43,618 nucleotides of DNA from Archangiaceae bacterium (GTDB lineage Bacteria; Myxococcota; Myxococcia; Myxococcales; Myxococcaceae). The notes below the pieces were generated by a model. That model was not told the origin of the DNA, did no database searches, and saw only the letters and a list, made by a program, of their open reading frames with translations. Positions within the stretch are counted from its first letter, which is position 1. Each line of letters starts with the position of its first letter. Position numbers and translations under genes: made by a program. The stretch spans positions 1 to 43,618 of the forward strand of contig JAACJQ010000295.1 in assembly GCA_016879935.1 (NCBI GenBank). The letters are read 5' to 3'. Below are positions 7,807 through 18,186 of this stretch, piece after piece.

Positions 7807-10251
7807 TCAACGACATCGCTGCTGGACGGTTCGAATCGTTCCAGTACAGGACAGTGTCCCGCAGTTCTTCAGTGAGCCGGTGTCACCACAGGCCGGCACC
7901 GTGGCGTTCCACCCACGAGTGCAATTCAGAGGGCTCGGGCACGAATACAACCCGCGCTCTTCCAATTCGTTGAGCCGGTCGCAGTCGTAGTCGAAGTCGC
8001 GACACGCCGTCATGACCCCGAAGAACGAGGTCTGTCCGGGGTGGGCGTCGAATTCACCGTCGCAACAGTCTCCGTTCGACGAAGCAAAGCCAGTGGGCGC
8101 GTTCCCGCTGCTGCAGCGGTTGCGGGGCGTTCCCGTCCCGAACCCGTCGCCGTCGCCGTCCGTGTAGAACGACGAGCACAGACCGCCCTCGCACTCTTCG
8201 GCCAGCGTGCACAGCGCACCATCGGCCTGCTTGGGCACGCACGACGTACCATTGCAGTAGTGCGTCGACAGACATTCCGAGGTCGAGCTGCAGGTCGTTC
8301 GGCACGCAGGGCCGTTGCATGTATAGCCATTGCAGCCGACGGGCATGGCCGCGATGCAGACGGGCGGTGGGTTCGATGACTGGCAGACGCGCGGGGTGAA
8401 GACACCGTTGCTGCAGGTCGACCCGAGACACATGGTGCCTTGCGGTTGAACGGCATCGGCGGGGCACGAGGGCTGCGCTCCCGAGCAGGTCTCTGCCACG
8501 TCACACTCGTTGGTCGGCGCGCGGCACACCACGCCGCCATCGGAGAACCGGTCGGCCGGGCACGTCGGCGACGAGCCGTTGCAGGCCTCGGGTACATCGC
8601 AGCCTCCATCGGCGCCGCGACACGTCACGCCGGAGGACTGGAAGACGTCGTTCGGGCACAGGCCGCCATCGCCGGGACAGAACTCGGGCACGTCACACCC
8701 ACCGGCGCCTGCAGGACGGCATTGGAAGGAGGCGGGCCTCACGGCGTTCGCCGGGCAGTCTCCACGCGTGCCAGGACAGAACTCGTCGACGTCGCACGAG
8801 TTGGCGGCGCCACGGCACCGGAACGACGAAGGCCGGGCGAGGCAGGCCAGACCATCGGCCTGACACACCTCACACTCCCGGTTGCACGCCTCGACGCAAC
8901 ACACCCCGTTCGAACAGAAGCGGGAGTTGCACTGGTCGTTGATGGTGCACGCCGCACCTGTCGCCAGCCGCGTGGTGCAGACCCCCGTCATCGAACAGAA
9001 CTGATTGCCGACGCACGACGAGACATCGTCGGGGCACAGCGGACTTCCACCATCGCAGGCCTCGGGGGCGTCACAGCCAGAACCCGGCCGGCACACGGTG
9101 TTCACTGGAGCCAGCTGGTCAGCGGGGCACGTGGCGCTGGCGCCCGTGCAGGTCTCGGAGGGGTCGCACCCACCACGGCTCGGGCTGCAGACGACGCCAC
9201 CATCGACGAAGCGATTGGCAGGACAGTCGCTCGAGGTGCCGTTGCAGAGCTCGTCGACATCGCAGCTCCCCGCAGCGGGCCTGCAGATGGCGCCCTGGCC
9301 GCGCACGCCATCGGCCGGGCACAGGCCGCTCGAGCCCGTGCAGCTCTCGGCGACGTCACACCCGCCATCGACGGGGCGGCACGACGTACCGGCATCGAGC
9401 ACCGCATCGACCGGGCAGGCTTTCGTCACGCCATCACAACGCTCCGGCACGTCGCAGCTGCCACTGGAGCCACGGCAGTTGACCGTCACAGAAGCCACCG
9501 CGTCCGGGCACACGCCCGCATCGCCAGGGCAGAAGTCTTCGACGTCGCACACGCCGCTGGCCGCGCGGCACGAGCGCGTGGCTGGTTGAAACACGTCGGG
9601 TGGACACGCGGCCGTCTGCCCGGGACAGACCTCAGCGACGTCGCAATCGCCGGTTGCTGCGCGGCACTCGGTGCCCTGACGAAACACATCGGTCGGGCAG
9701 GCCGCAGACAGACCGTCGCAGCGCTCCTCGACGTCGCACAGCCCCGCCGATGGGCGGCAGGCCTGCGTCTGGGGCGCCTTTGCATCAGAGGGACAGGCAG
9801 CGGCCGTGCACACCTCGACCGGGTCACAGACACCGAGCGACTGCCGACACGTGCGAGCCTCACAGTCGGGGTCTTCGCAGTCCGTCAGCATGTCCATGTC
9901 GTTGTCGATGCCGTCGAAGCAGCCTGCCGTCGTTCGCGCTTCTCCGGTGCCGACGCCTGCGTCGCTCGAGCCGCCCTGCCCACCTGCCGTCGCCCCACCA
10001 CCCGTCGCAGCCCCGCCCCCGGCGCCACCGGCAGCCGCACCGCCCGCCAGAGGAGCACCACCTGCGCTGCCACCACCTGCAGCCCCGCCAGCGGTGGGCG
10101 CTCCCGTGCGGCACCGCCCATCGCTCGCACAAGCCTGACCCTCGGGGCAGTCGCTGTCGGACAGACAGGCGGCCCCGTCGGGGATGTCGACGCGGCAGCC
10201 CATGACCGTGACAGTCAACAACACAGCCCAGCGGGCAGACCTGTCGTTCAT
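7807..10251 (-). CDS. Giant lipoprotein with 13 disintegrin-like Cys repeats and MopE-type motif (paralogue A)
   Basis: 814 residues from ATG 10251, preceded by GAGAGG; an in-frame GTG lies at 10266. The lipobox is 'TVTVMGC'. The order of parts matches the neighbour exactly: an N-terminal Cys module ('DCPEGQACASDGRCR'), a Gly/Ala-rich stalk (shorter, ~50 residues), nine disintegrin-like repeats, a 'CNSRFCSNGVCC...CEVC' module, four repeats, then 'DGDGDGFG...GDCCD' and a terminal Cys region. Repeats have diverged strongly between the two proteins, so the duplication is old and the layout is conserved. One repeat contains Arg-Gly-Asp, probably by chance. It lies 33 bases downstream of a TPR/PEGA gene. 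Confidence 0.9.
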   Translation of the reverse strand: MNDRSARWAVLLTVTVMGCRVDIPDGAACLSDSDCPEGQACASDGRCRTGAPTAGGAAGGGSAGGAPLAGGAAAGGAGGGAATGGGATAGGQGGSSDAGVGTGEARTTAGCFDGIDNDMDMLTDCEDPDCEARTCRQSLGVCDPVEVCTAAACPSDAKAPQTQACRPSAGLCDVEERCDGLSAACPTDVFRQGTECRAATGDCDVAEVCPGQTAACPPDVFQPATRSCRAASGVCDVEDFCPGDAGVCPDAVASVTVNCRGSSGSCDVPERCDGVTKACPVDAVLDAGTSCRPVDGGCDVAESCTGSSGLCPADGVRGQGAICRPAAGSCDVDELCNGTSSDCPANRFVDGGVVCSPSRGGCDPSETCTGASATCPADQLAPVNTVCRPGSGCDAPEACDGGSPLCPDDVSSCVGNQFCSMTGVCTTRLATGAACTINDQCNSRFCSNGVCCVEACNRECEVCQADGLACLARPSSFRCRGAANSCDVDEFCPGTRGDCPANAVRPASFQCRPAGAGGCDVPEFCPGDGGLCPNDVFQSSGVTCRGADGGCDVPEACNGSSPTCPADRFSDGGVVCRAPTNECDVAETCSGAQPSCPADAVQPQGTMCLGSTCSNGVFTPRVCQSSNPPPVCIAAMPVGCNGYTCNGPACRTTCSSTSECLSTHYCNGTSCVPKQADGALCTLAEECEGGLCSSFYTDGDGDGFGTGTPRNRCSSGNAPTGFASSNGDCCDGEFDAHPGQTSFFGVMTACRDFDYDCDRLNELEERGLYSCPSPLNCTRGWNATVPACGDTGSLKNCGTLSCTGTIRTVQQRCR

Positions 10252-10284
10252 ACGCCTCTCATGCACAGCGAATGGAGCGAGACG

Positions 10285-11244
10285 TCACTTGCCTTCGACG
10301 AAGAACAACACCACGGCGGTGATGGCTGCGGCCCCTGCGACGCCGTAGGCCACGTTGGCTCCGGTCGCGAGGCCCTGCGCCGAGCGCGCCTGGTCGTCGG
10401 CCATACCCACCGCCGCGTTCGGAACGTTCCTGGCCGTGTTCTGCGCCACCACGCCCATGCCCACGCCGGCCCCAGCGCTCGCCACGGCCACGCCTCCGGC
10501 CACCCACGTCCACAAGCGGCCCTTCTTCGCGGGCTCTGCGCTCTTCGTCACGCCGTTGCCGTTCGAGGCCACCACCGTGTCTTTCGGCGTCAGCTTCGGC
10601 GGCTCGTCCTTCTTCGGCTCGTCTTTCTTCGGCACGTCGACCAGCGGCGGAGGAGGCGGCGGGTCCATCTTCGAGCCGCCGGGCCGCAGGTTGATGGTCA
10701 TCTCGGTCGCGCGCGCGGTCTGCATCACGAACGAACGTTCGGTCGTCTCATAGCCCTCGGCCTTCACGACCAGCTTGTGATTGCCAGCAGTCAGCTCGAT
10801 GGAGGCGGGCGAATTGCCCAGCACCTTGCCATCGACCTCGATGATGGCGGCGGGCGGGTCGGCGAACACCATGAGCTGCTGCAGACCCTTCTCCTTCAGG
10901 CGTCGCTCGAGGTTCGCGATGGCGTCGCTCACCGTGTCCTTGTCCTTCGCGTCGGGCGCCAGTCGCAGGTAGTCGCGGTACGAGCGCAGCGCCTTGGGCA
11001 CGTCACCGAGCTGCTCGTGGCACTTGCCGATGTTGAAGTAGAGCACCGGGCTCGGCTTGAGCGCGTAGGCCTCTTCGAACTTCACGATGGCGTCGGCGTA
11101 GCGCGCTTCTTTGTACAGGCGTTGCGCGGTCTGAAACGCCTCCTTCGCCTTCTGGGTGGTGTCCTCCGCGGCAGGCGGTGGTGCTGTCTTGGTCTTGCCG
11201 GGCGCGGTGACGACGAGCGCCACGCAGAGCGCGTGTGCAAACAT
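10285..11244 (-). CDS. TPR and PEGA domain exported protein
   Basis: 319 residues. A short hydrophobic N-terminus is followed by TPR units (~30-110, e.g. 'ARYADAIVKFEEAYALKPSP' and 'LGDVPKALRSYRDYLRLAP'), then a PEGA-type beta domain (~125-190, 'PPAAIIEVDGKVLGNSPASI' and 'GNHKLVVKAEGYE'). Next is a Pro/Lys linker with 'KKDEPKKDEPPK', and two C-terminal hydrophobic Gly/Ala-rich segments (~245-265 and 298-316). TPR-PEGA proteins are frequent next to myxobacterial Ser/Thr kinases and are thought to bind partners in the envelope. The gene lies 38 bases after the kinase and 33 bases before the first disintegrin-like lipoprotein, which suggests one operon. Confidence 0.88.
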   Translation of the reverse strand: MFAHALCVALVVTAPGKTKTAPPPAAEDTTQKAKEAFQTAQRLYKEARYADAIVKFEEAYALKPSPVLYFNIGKCHEQLGDVPKALRSYRDYLRLAPDAKDKDTVSDAIANLERRLKEKGLQQLMVFADPPAAIIEVDGKVLGNSPASIELTAGNHKLVVKAEGYETTERSFVMQTARATEMTINLRPGGSKMDPPPPPPLVDVPKKDEPKKDEPPKLTPKDTVVASNGNGVTKSAEPAKKGRLWTWVAGGVAVASAGAGVGMGVVAQNTARNVPNAAVGMADDQARSAQGLATGANVAYGVAGAAAITAVVLFFVEGK

Positions 11245-11282
11245 TGGAAGGTTCCTCTCGAACGCCCGAAGGCGTCAGCTCA

Positions 11283-13361
<2,079 letters not shown>

Positions 13362-13482
13362 GCCTTTGAGAAACCTATCATGCTCCCACGAGATGGCCCG
13401 GATCATCGGGAGTGGAGGCCGGGTGTCTCCTGATGTGCCCAGTTGTCAGGCAATCACCCCTGTGGCTTTGCTGCGGTTCCCC

Positions 13483-14688
13483 GTGAAGCACGCCCTTCTC
13501 TCCTTCAGCCTGACGCTGGTCGCCTGCAGCGCGTGGGCCCGCAGTGGTGGTATCGCAGCCAGCGGCTGTCAGGGGTGTCATGGCGGCGCCAGCCACACGA
13601 CCTCCATCGACGTGAGCCCGGCGACGTTCATGCCGGGCGACACGGTGACCGTCACGGTGACGGCCCGTGGAGCGGGGGCCAACGCCGGCCTGTACCTGAC
13701 GACGACGCGCGGCACCTTCGCGCTGGTGAGCGGGCAGAGCACGCGGCTGCTCAATGGCGACGTGGTGCAGTCCACGCCGAAGTCGACGTCTGGCGGGCAG
13801 GCGGCGTTCCAGGTGCGGTGGACGGCGCCCTCGGGAGCGGGGGCAGCAGAGCTGACGGCGTTCACGGTGTTGGGAAACGCCGACCAGCGCTCTGGTGGCG
13901 ACTCGACCGGCGAAGCGGCGAGACAGTTCGTGTTCGGCTGTGCGGGCACGCGGTACTTCCGCGACTTCGACGCCGACGGCGTGGGCAGCTCGGTGAATGG
14001 CACCACGCTCGATTGCTCGGTGCCCCAGGGGTTCTCGGCGACCGACGGCGACTGTGACGACTTCGACAACCGCGTGGTGCCCGGCGGCATGGAGCGCTGC
14101 AACGCGAAGGACGACGACTGCGACGGCATGGTCGACGAGGGCTTGTCGAACGTGGCGACCTGGCCCGACCGCGATGGCGACGGGTTCGGAGACAAACGCG
14201 GCACGATGGCGACCGGCTGCGCTGCGTCGGGGCGCGCGAGCAATGACATGGATTGCGACGACGCCGATGCAAAGATTCACCCTGGCGCGACCGAGGTGTG
14301 CAATCTGAAAGACGATGATTGTAACAATCGCATCGACGAGAACGTGCGAGTGCGGTGTGGCACGGGCTGGTGTGAGGCATTGGGCATCACCTGTGACGTG
14401 GCATCGTGTCAGCCCGGGCGGCCGTTGACCGAGCGGTGCAACCTGCTCGACGACGACTGTGACGGAATGATCGACGAGGGCGTCTTGTGCGCGGCGGGGC
14501 AGGCGTGCGTACGCGGAACCTGCGTGGTGACCGATGTGGAGGTGCCGGAGGACGCCGGGGTTCCGGTCGAGCTGCCGATGATGCCGAAGCCGAAGCCGGT
14601 GGAACCCGCTCCGAGCTGCGCGGTGGTGCCGGGAACCTCGCTGCTGCTGGTGGCGCTGATGATGCTCAGGCGGCGACGGCGAGCGTGA
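13483..14688 (+). CDS. CxxCH and MopE-type motif surface protein with MYXO-CTERM-like tail
   Basis: 401 residues from a GTG giving a signal peptide ('LLSFSLTLVACSAWA'). Immediately after cleavage lies 'CQGCH' (C29, C32, H33), then a beta domain (~40-150) resembling the choice-of-anchor V/Reeler-like exported domains that also carry such a motif. Next come three putative metal-binding motifs of the MopE type ('DGDCDDFDNRVVPGG', 'MDCDDADAKIHPGA', and 'DDDCDGM.DEG' units). The C-terminus is Cys, ~18 hydrophobic residues, then five Arg, like MYXO-CTERM tails processed for surface display. The stop overlaps the next GTG (GTGA). It is divergent from the kinase across 121 bases. Whether haem is bound is inferred from the motif alone. 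Confidence 0.85.
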   Translation: MKHALLSFSLTLVACSAWARSGGIAASGCQGCHGGASHTTSIDVSPATFMPGDTVTVTVTARGAGANAGLYLTTTRGTFALVSGQSTRLLNGDVVQSTPKSTSGGQAAFQVRWTAPSGAGAAELTAFTVLGNADQRSGGDSTGEAARQFVFGCAGTRYFRDFDADGVGSSVNGTTLDCSVPQGFSATDGDCDDFDNRVVPGGMERCNAKDDDCDGMVDEGLSNVATWPDRDGDGFGDKRGTMATGCAASGRASNDMDCDDADAKIHPGATEVCNLKDDDCNNRIDENVRVRCGTGWCEALGITCDVASCQPGRPLTERCNLLDDDCDGMIDEGVLCAAGQACVRGTCVVTDVEVPEDAGVPVELPMMPKPKPVEPAPSCAVVPGTSLLLVALMMLRRRRRA

Positions 14689-15749
14689 AGGCGCTGCTCG
14701 AGGCCATCGGGCGGGCGCTGGCGCTCGACGGGGCGTACGTGCCTGACGCGTTCACCGAGGTGCATGGCGGAGCCGTGCGCGACGACGGGCGCGTGGCGTG
14801 GGTCGAGGAGCGCCGGGTTGGTGAAGACAACGGCGGGTTCGTCGACGCCTCGTTGACCATCAAGATCGCATGGGGTGGCGCCCTTCACGTCGAAACAGAG
14901 CTGCCCTCGTACAACCCCTACTTCGGCTGCACCGTGTATGGCCTCTCGTGGACCGAGGGCGACCGGGTGGTGCTCGCGTACCACGAAAAACACGCGAGCC
15001 TGGTGAGCGTGTGGACGATGAAGGGCGAGGTCGAGCTCGTGCGGTGCACTCTGCACGAGGCCATCGCGGTGACCTCCGAGTTCGTCGTGTACCGAAGTGA
15101 CGACCCGGGGTTGCTGCATTTGATTGCGATTCCGGAGCTATTCGCCGTGGGCCCGATTCCAGTACCCGACAAGGTCCCGTTCGAGCGCGTCGCACTGCCG
15201 ACCAGGGCGCAGGCCGGCATGACAGAGAACGTGGAGACATTTCAGCGCACGGCCGTCGACAGGCTCATGCGTGAGGTGAAGGTGTCGCGTGAACTGCTCG
15301 AGGTGTTGGTGGGCTCGAGCTGCGAGGCGTGGTGGGACCCGGGGCTGCGGCGGGCGACGACCTATGAAGGCGTCACGGGCGTGCGGCGGGGCCCGTCGCT
15401 GCGGTGGTTTCCGGTGTATTGGTTCGAGTGGCTGCAGTCGAAGGGACGCAACGAGGAAGCGCAGGCGATTCTGGTCGCGTTCGATGCGCTCGGCAGTCGG
15501 CGCTCCTCGCTTGGCTGGGAACCCGAATGGGGCCGCGAGGCGGGTCTCGTCGAGCTCGCAGCCCAGCACGTCTCGATGCACGCCGAACGACTGAGCGAAG
15601 TCTGCGCTACCGGCAAATTGCCCGAGCACACGTTCGACGCACTCTGGTGGCGAGAGCGGGTTGATGTCTCGCACCACCCGCCAGCGTTGCAGCGCGCGTT
15701 TCTCGAGGTCTCGGCATCACCACCGAAGTCGTTCGCCGACAGGAAATGA
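14685..15749 (+). CDS. Hypothetical protein, cytoplasmic-looking
   Basis: 354 residues starting at a GTG that overlaps the stop of the surface protein upstream (GTGA), so the two are coupled. There is no signal peptide or membrane segment. The N-terminal half alternates short beta-prone stretches with Trp/Tyr/Gly ('NPYFGCTVYGLSWTEGDRVV'), resembling a partial beta-propeller of the kind that reports formatted data. The C-terminal half is helical with 'WFPVYWFEWLQSKGRNEEAQ'. I recognise no family. The tight coupling to a surface protein with no obvious functional relation is the notable point. Confidence 0.7.
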   Translation: MKALLEAIGRALALDGAYVPDAFTEVHGGAVRDDGRVAWVEERRVGEDNGGFVDASLTIKIAWGGALHVETELPSYNPYFGCTVYGLSWTEGDRVVLAYHEKHASLVSVWTMKGEVELVRCTLHEAIAVTSEFVVYRSDDPGLLHLIAIPELFAVGPIPVPDKVPFERVALPTRAQAGMTENVETFQRTAVDRLMREVKVSRELLEVLVGSSCEAWWDPGLRRATTYEGVTGVRRGPSLRWFPVYWFEWLQSKGRNEEAQAILVAFDALGSRRSSLGWEPEWGREAGLVELAAQHVSMHAERLSEVCATGKLPEHTFDALWWRERVDVSHHPPALQRAFLEVSASPPKSFADRK

Positions 15750-15794
15750 ACGCCGTTAGCGCGAGCCATTGATTTGAGCGGTAAGGTGGTCGGC

Positions 15795-16241
15795 ATGCGC
15801 GCTCGCCTGTTGTGCGTGATTTTGATGGGTCACGCATTCGTCGCCCTCTCGGAACCGACAGAACCCCGGCTGAAGATTCTCGAGACTGCGTTCGACGGGC
15901 AAACCCTGACCGGCCTGGTGTTGGTGTGCACGACTTCAACGGCTGTTCACCTCGACGCCGACTTCTCGCCGGTCGCCTTCCGAATCACAGACGCCACGCC
16001 GTGCGGCTCGCAAGAGTCGGTTCCGGGCCTTCGCGCCGTGGACTACGCGGGAGGCAAGACCCGCGTTCTCAAAGTCCCTCCGAATACGTGTTCAGGCCGC
16101 GAACTCAGCCTTCGGGTCTCGGTCGATCCCCCCATTCGCGGGTGCGTGGACCTGGAGGTGACTGGACTTCTCTTCACACCAGCGGGCAAATCGAACGGGT
16201 TCGTCCGGTCGAAAGTCAGAGTTTCCACAAAAGCGCCATGA
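15795..16241 (+). CDS. Small exported hypothetical protein
   Basis: 148 residues from ATG 15795, preceded by 'taaggtgg'; an upstream in-frame ATG at 15774 would put seven extra residues before the signal peptide. The signal peptide spans about 1-19 ('LLCVILMGHAFVALS'). The mature part has four Cys, possibly two disulphides ('LVCTTS', 'ATPCGS', 'PNTCSG', 'RGCVD'), and beta-prone segments. No family is recognised. Its stop overlaps the start of a small lipoprotein (ATGA), so the two are probably made and exported together. Confidence 0.7.
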   Translation: MRARLLCVILMGHAFVALSEPTEPRLKILETAFDGQTLTGLVLVCTTSTAVHLDADFSPVAFRITDATPCGSQESVPGLRAVDYAGGKTRVLKVPPNTCSGRELSLRVSVDPPIRGCVDLEVTGLLFTPAGKSNGFVRSKVRVSTKAP

Positions 16242-16504
16242 GCTTCCCCATCAGACGATTCACTTTGATCGTTCCCCTGCTGCTCGCGGCCGGTTGCCGC
16301 AGCAAGGAACGCTGTGGGTTTGAGGTCCATTCGACGGAACGGGGATGCACAGTCAGAGGCGACCTCTCTCTTCGCAACGGCAGCTTCGTCAACCTGAAGG
16401 GCAGCTTCGGCTGCGGAGAACAGTTCGAGCGCTGCGGCGTGACCCGCAGGTGCACGTGCGAACCTGACGCCAGCACCTGGTCGTTCGAATCCCCGCCCGA
16501 CTGA
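16238..16504 (+). CDS. Small Cys-rich lipoprotein
   Basis: 88 residues. The signal peptide ends in a good lipobox 'LLLAAGC', so the mature protein starts at Cys 20. Seven more Cys follow in ~68 residues ('RCGFEV', 'RGCTV', 'FGCGEQFERCGVTRRCTCEP'), enough for a disulphide-knotted domain. It overlaps the upstream exported protein by 4 bases and ends 4 bases before the stop of the convergent DUF4349 gene. Function is unknown. Confidence 0.72.
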   Translation: MSFPIRRFTLIVPLLLAAGCRSKERCGFEVHSTERGCTVRGDLSLRNGSFVNLKGSFGCGEQFERCGVTRRCTCEPDASTWSFESPPD

Positions 16505-16508
16505 ACCA

Positions 16509-17222
16509 TCACACGAGGCGCGAGCGTCGGCGAATCAGCAGCACCACCGGCGCCCACAGCGGCGAAAACACCAACACCACGATGGCAAGATTGGCGATGG
16601 CCTTCAGCAACAACCCCAGCGCCGCCACGGAATTGCTCGCAACCTCGAGGGGGCGCCACTCACCCATCGACACCCGCGGCACGAACGTCACCACCACCGT
16701 CGCCAGCTTCAGCTTCGAGTCCATCACCGCCAGCCGACCCTGCACCTGCTCCAGCTGTCCCTGCACCTCGGTCAGCGCCCGGTTCACCTCGAGCGCCTCG
16801 GTCGCGTTCGCCGCACGAGCCAGCAACGCCACCAACCGCTCCCGCGCCGCCGTCAGGTTCTTCTGCTGACTCGTCAGATCGACGAACTCCGTCGTCACGT
16901 CATCGCCCGACACCCGCTTCGACGAGACGTGCGTGCTCAGCGCCGCGAGCCGCTCCATCGCCTCGGTCAGCTTCGCGTCGGGAACACGCACTGTCACCGT
17001 CAGCTCGTCGTTCGTCGCCGTCGAGTCGCTCACGAAACCGCCCATCGCCTCGGCCACGCTCCGAACCTGTGGCTCGACCTCCTTCAGCGACGCCACCTCA
17101 CCCGACAACGCCGCCGTGTGCACGATGCGACGCTCCGTCTGACCTGCCGCGGGCGCCTCGGCCTCCCGACCACACGACAGGAGCACCAGCACCACGACGA
17201 GAATGACGCGACCGACCCGCAT
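16509..17222 (-). CDS. DUF4349-family lipoprotein
   Basis: 237 residues from ATG 17222; an upstream in-frame start at 17282 is disfavoured because it buries the signal peptide. The lipobox is 'VLVLLSC'. The body fits DUF4349: a beta region with 'FVSDSTATNDELTVTVRVPD', a long helical coiled-coil-like middle ('LTSQQKNLTAARERLVALL', 'EALEVNRALTEVQGQLEQVQ'), and a C-terminal membrane segment (~205-228) followed by 'LIRRRSRLV'. Proteins of this family are envelope-anchored with unknown role; some occur near quality-control or signalling genes. It is convergent with 16504 and divergent from 17380. Confidence 0.9.
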   Translation of the reverse strand: MRVGRVILVVVLVLLSCGREAEAPAAGQTERRIVHTAALSGEVASLKEVEPQVRSVAEAMGGFVSDSTATNDELTVTVRVPDAKLTEAMERLAALSTHVSSKRVSGDDVTTEFVDLTSQQKNLTAARERLVALLARAANATEALEVNRALTEVQGQLEQVQGRLAVMDSKLKLATVVVTFVPRVSMGEWRPLEVASNSVAALGLLLKAIANLAIVVLVFSPLWAPVVLLIRRRSRLV

Positions 17223-17379
17223 GACGAGCTCCAAGGAAAGTGTTGCTCCCAGTAACGCTCGCCCCCGCGACCCGTGCTTCACGGCTTCTTCATCGTTCCT
17301 TCATCGAATGACGTTGAGGTTCGAACGACAGACCCACCGACTTGCTCCCAACCGGAGCCGGCACAGGTAGAAGGCCCGC

Positions 17380-18186
17380 ATGGTCTCCAGTGTCGCTTTG
17401 TGCCTCGCCCTCGCTGCGACTCCGACGAAGACGCGCATCGCCGTCACCGGCCTGGCGAGCGCCGGTGAAGTCGACCCGAAGGTCGCCGAGGCCATCGGAG
17501 AATCCGTCACGGCCGAGGTCGCGGCGCGTGGCTACTTCGAGCCCATCTCCGCCGGCGAGATCGCCACCCTGCTCGGCGTCGAGCGCCAGAAGCAGCTGCT
17601 CGGCTGCGGTGACGACGCGACGTCGTGCATGACCGAAGTCGCCTCGGCGCTCGGAGCCCCGTACGTGATGAGCGGCTCCCTCACGAAGCTCGAGGGCATC
17701 TTCCAGCTCAACCTGCAGGTCATCGACTCCGCGAAGGCGCGCACGCTGGGCCGCTCCACGAAGATTGCGCGCGACTTCGAAGGCCTCCGCTCCCTCATTC
17801 CCTACGCCGTGGCCGAGGCCTGCGGCACCCCGCTGCCGCCACCGCCCTCGCGCGCCCTGCCCATCACGCTCATCTCGGTCGGTGGGCTCTCGTTCGTCGG
17901 AGGCGGCGTGCTCGGCCTCATCGCGCTCAACACCGAGTCGGCCACCACGGGCGCGCTCACCGCCGACGACAAGAACCCCAGCGTGCTCTCTCCGGCCGAG
18001 ACGTACCGCGCGCGCTTCGCCGAGACGGCGCTGCAGCGCACCCTCGCGCTCTCGGCCCTCATCGCCGGCGCCACCCTCATCGGCCTCGGCGTCTTCTTCA
18101 TGCCACCCGACGCGCCGCAGCCGGGCGTACGCGTCTCGCTCGTGCCCACGCTCGGCGGCGCCGCCATCGTCGGAGTGCTGCCATGA
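17380..18186 (+). CDS. TolB/CsgG-like exported protein with two C-terminal membrane segments
   Basis: 268 residues. The N-terminal signal-like segment is short ('MVSSVALCLALAATPTK'). Residues ~18-145 have the alpha/beta pattern of the TolB-N/CsgG/LpoB group: 'RIAVTGLASAGEVDPKVAE', 'GYFEPISAGEIATLLG', 'ASALGAPYVMSGSLTK', 'FQLNLQVID'. Cys in 'LLGCGDDATSC' may form a disulphide. After a Pro-rich linker there are two hydrophobic segments (~163-185, 218-245). The family helps assemble or sense envelope complexes. The stop overlaps the ATG of the 1049-residue lipoprotein (ATGA), so this is probably its partner. Confidence 0.8.
   Translation: MVSSVALCLALAATPTKTRIAVTGLASAGEVDPKVAEAIGESVTAEVAARGYFEPISAGEIATLLGVERQKQLLGCGDDATSCMTEVASALGAPYVMSGSLTKLEGIFQLNLQVIDSAKARTLGRSTKIARDFEGLRSLIPYAVAEACGTPLPPPPSRALPITLISVGGLSFVGGGVLGLIALNTESATTGALTADDKNPSVLSPAETYRARFAETALQRTLALSALIAGATLIGLGVFFMPPDAPQPGVRVSLVPTLGGAAIVGVLP

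Noticed and set aside
5208..7973. A long open frame on the plus strand opposite the disintegrin-like lipoprotein
   Set aside because: It is rich in Arg/Ala/His with no domain, signal or ribosome site, and arises because the regular Cys repeats and high GC on the minus strand leave no stops opposite. Similar antisense frames run opposite 7807-10251.
8757..8768. Arg-Gly-Asp motif in a disintegrin-like repeat
   Set aside because: It occurs once, in a variable position, and not in the integrin-binding loop of the repeat. Chance is likely.
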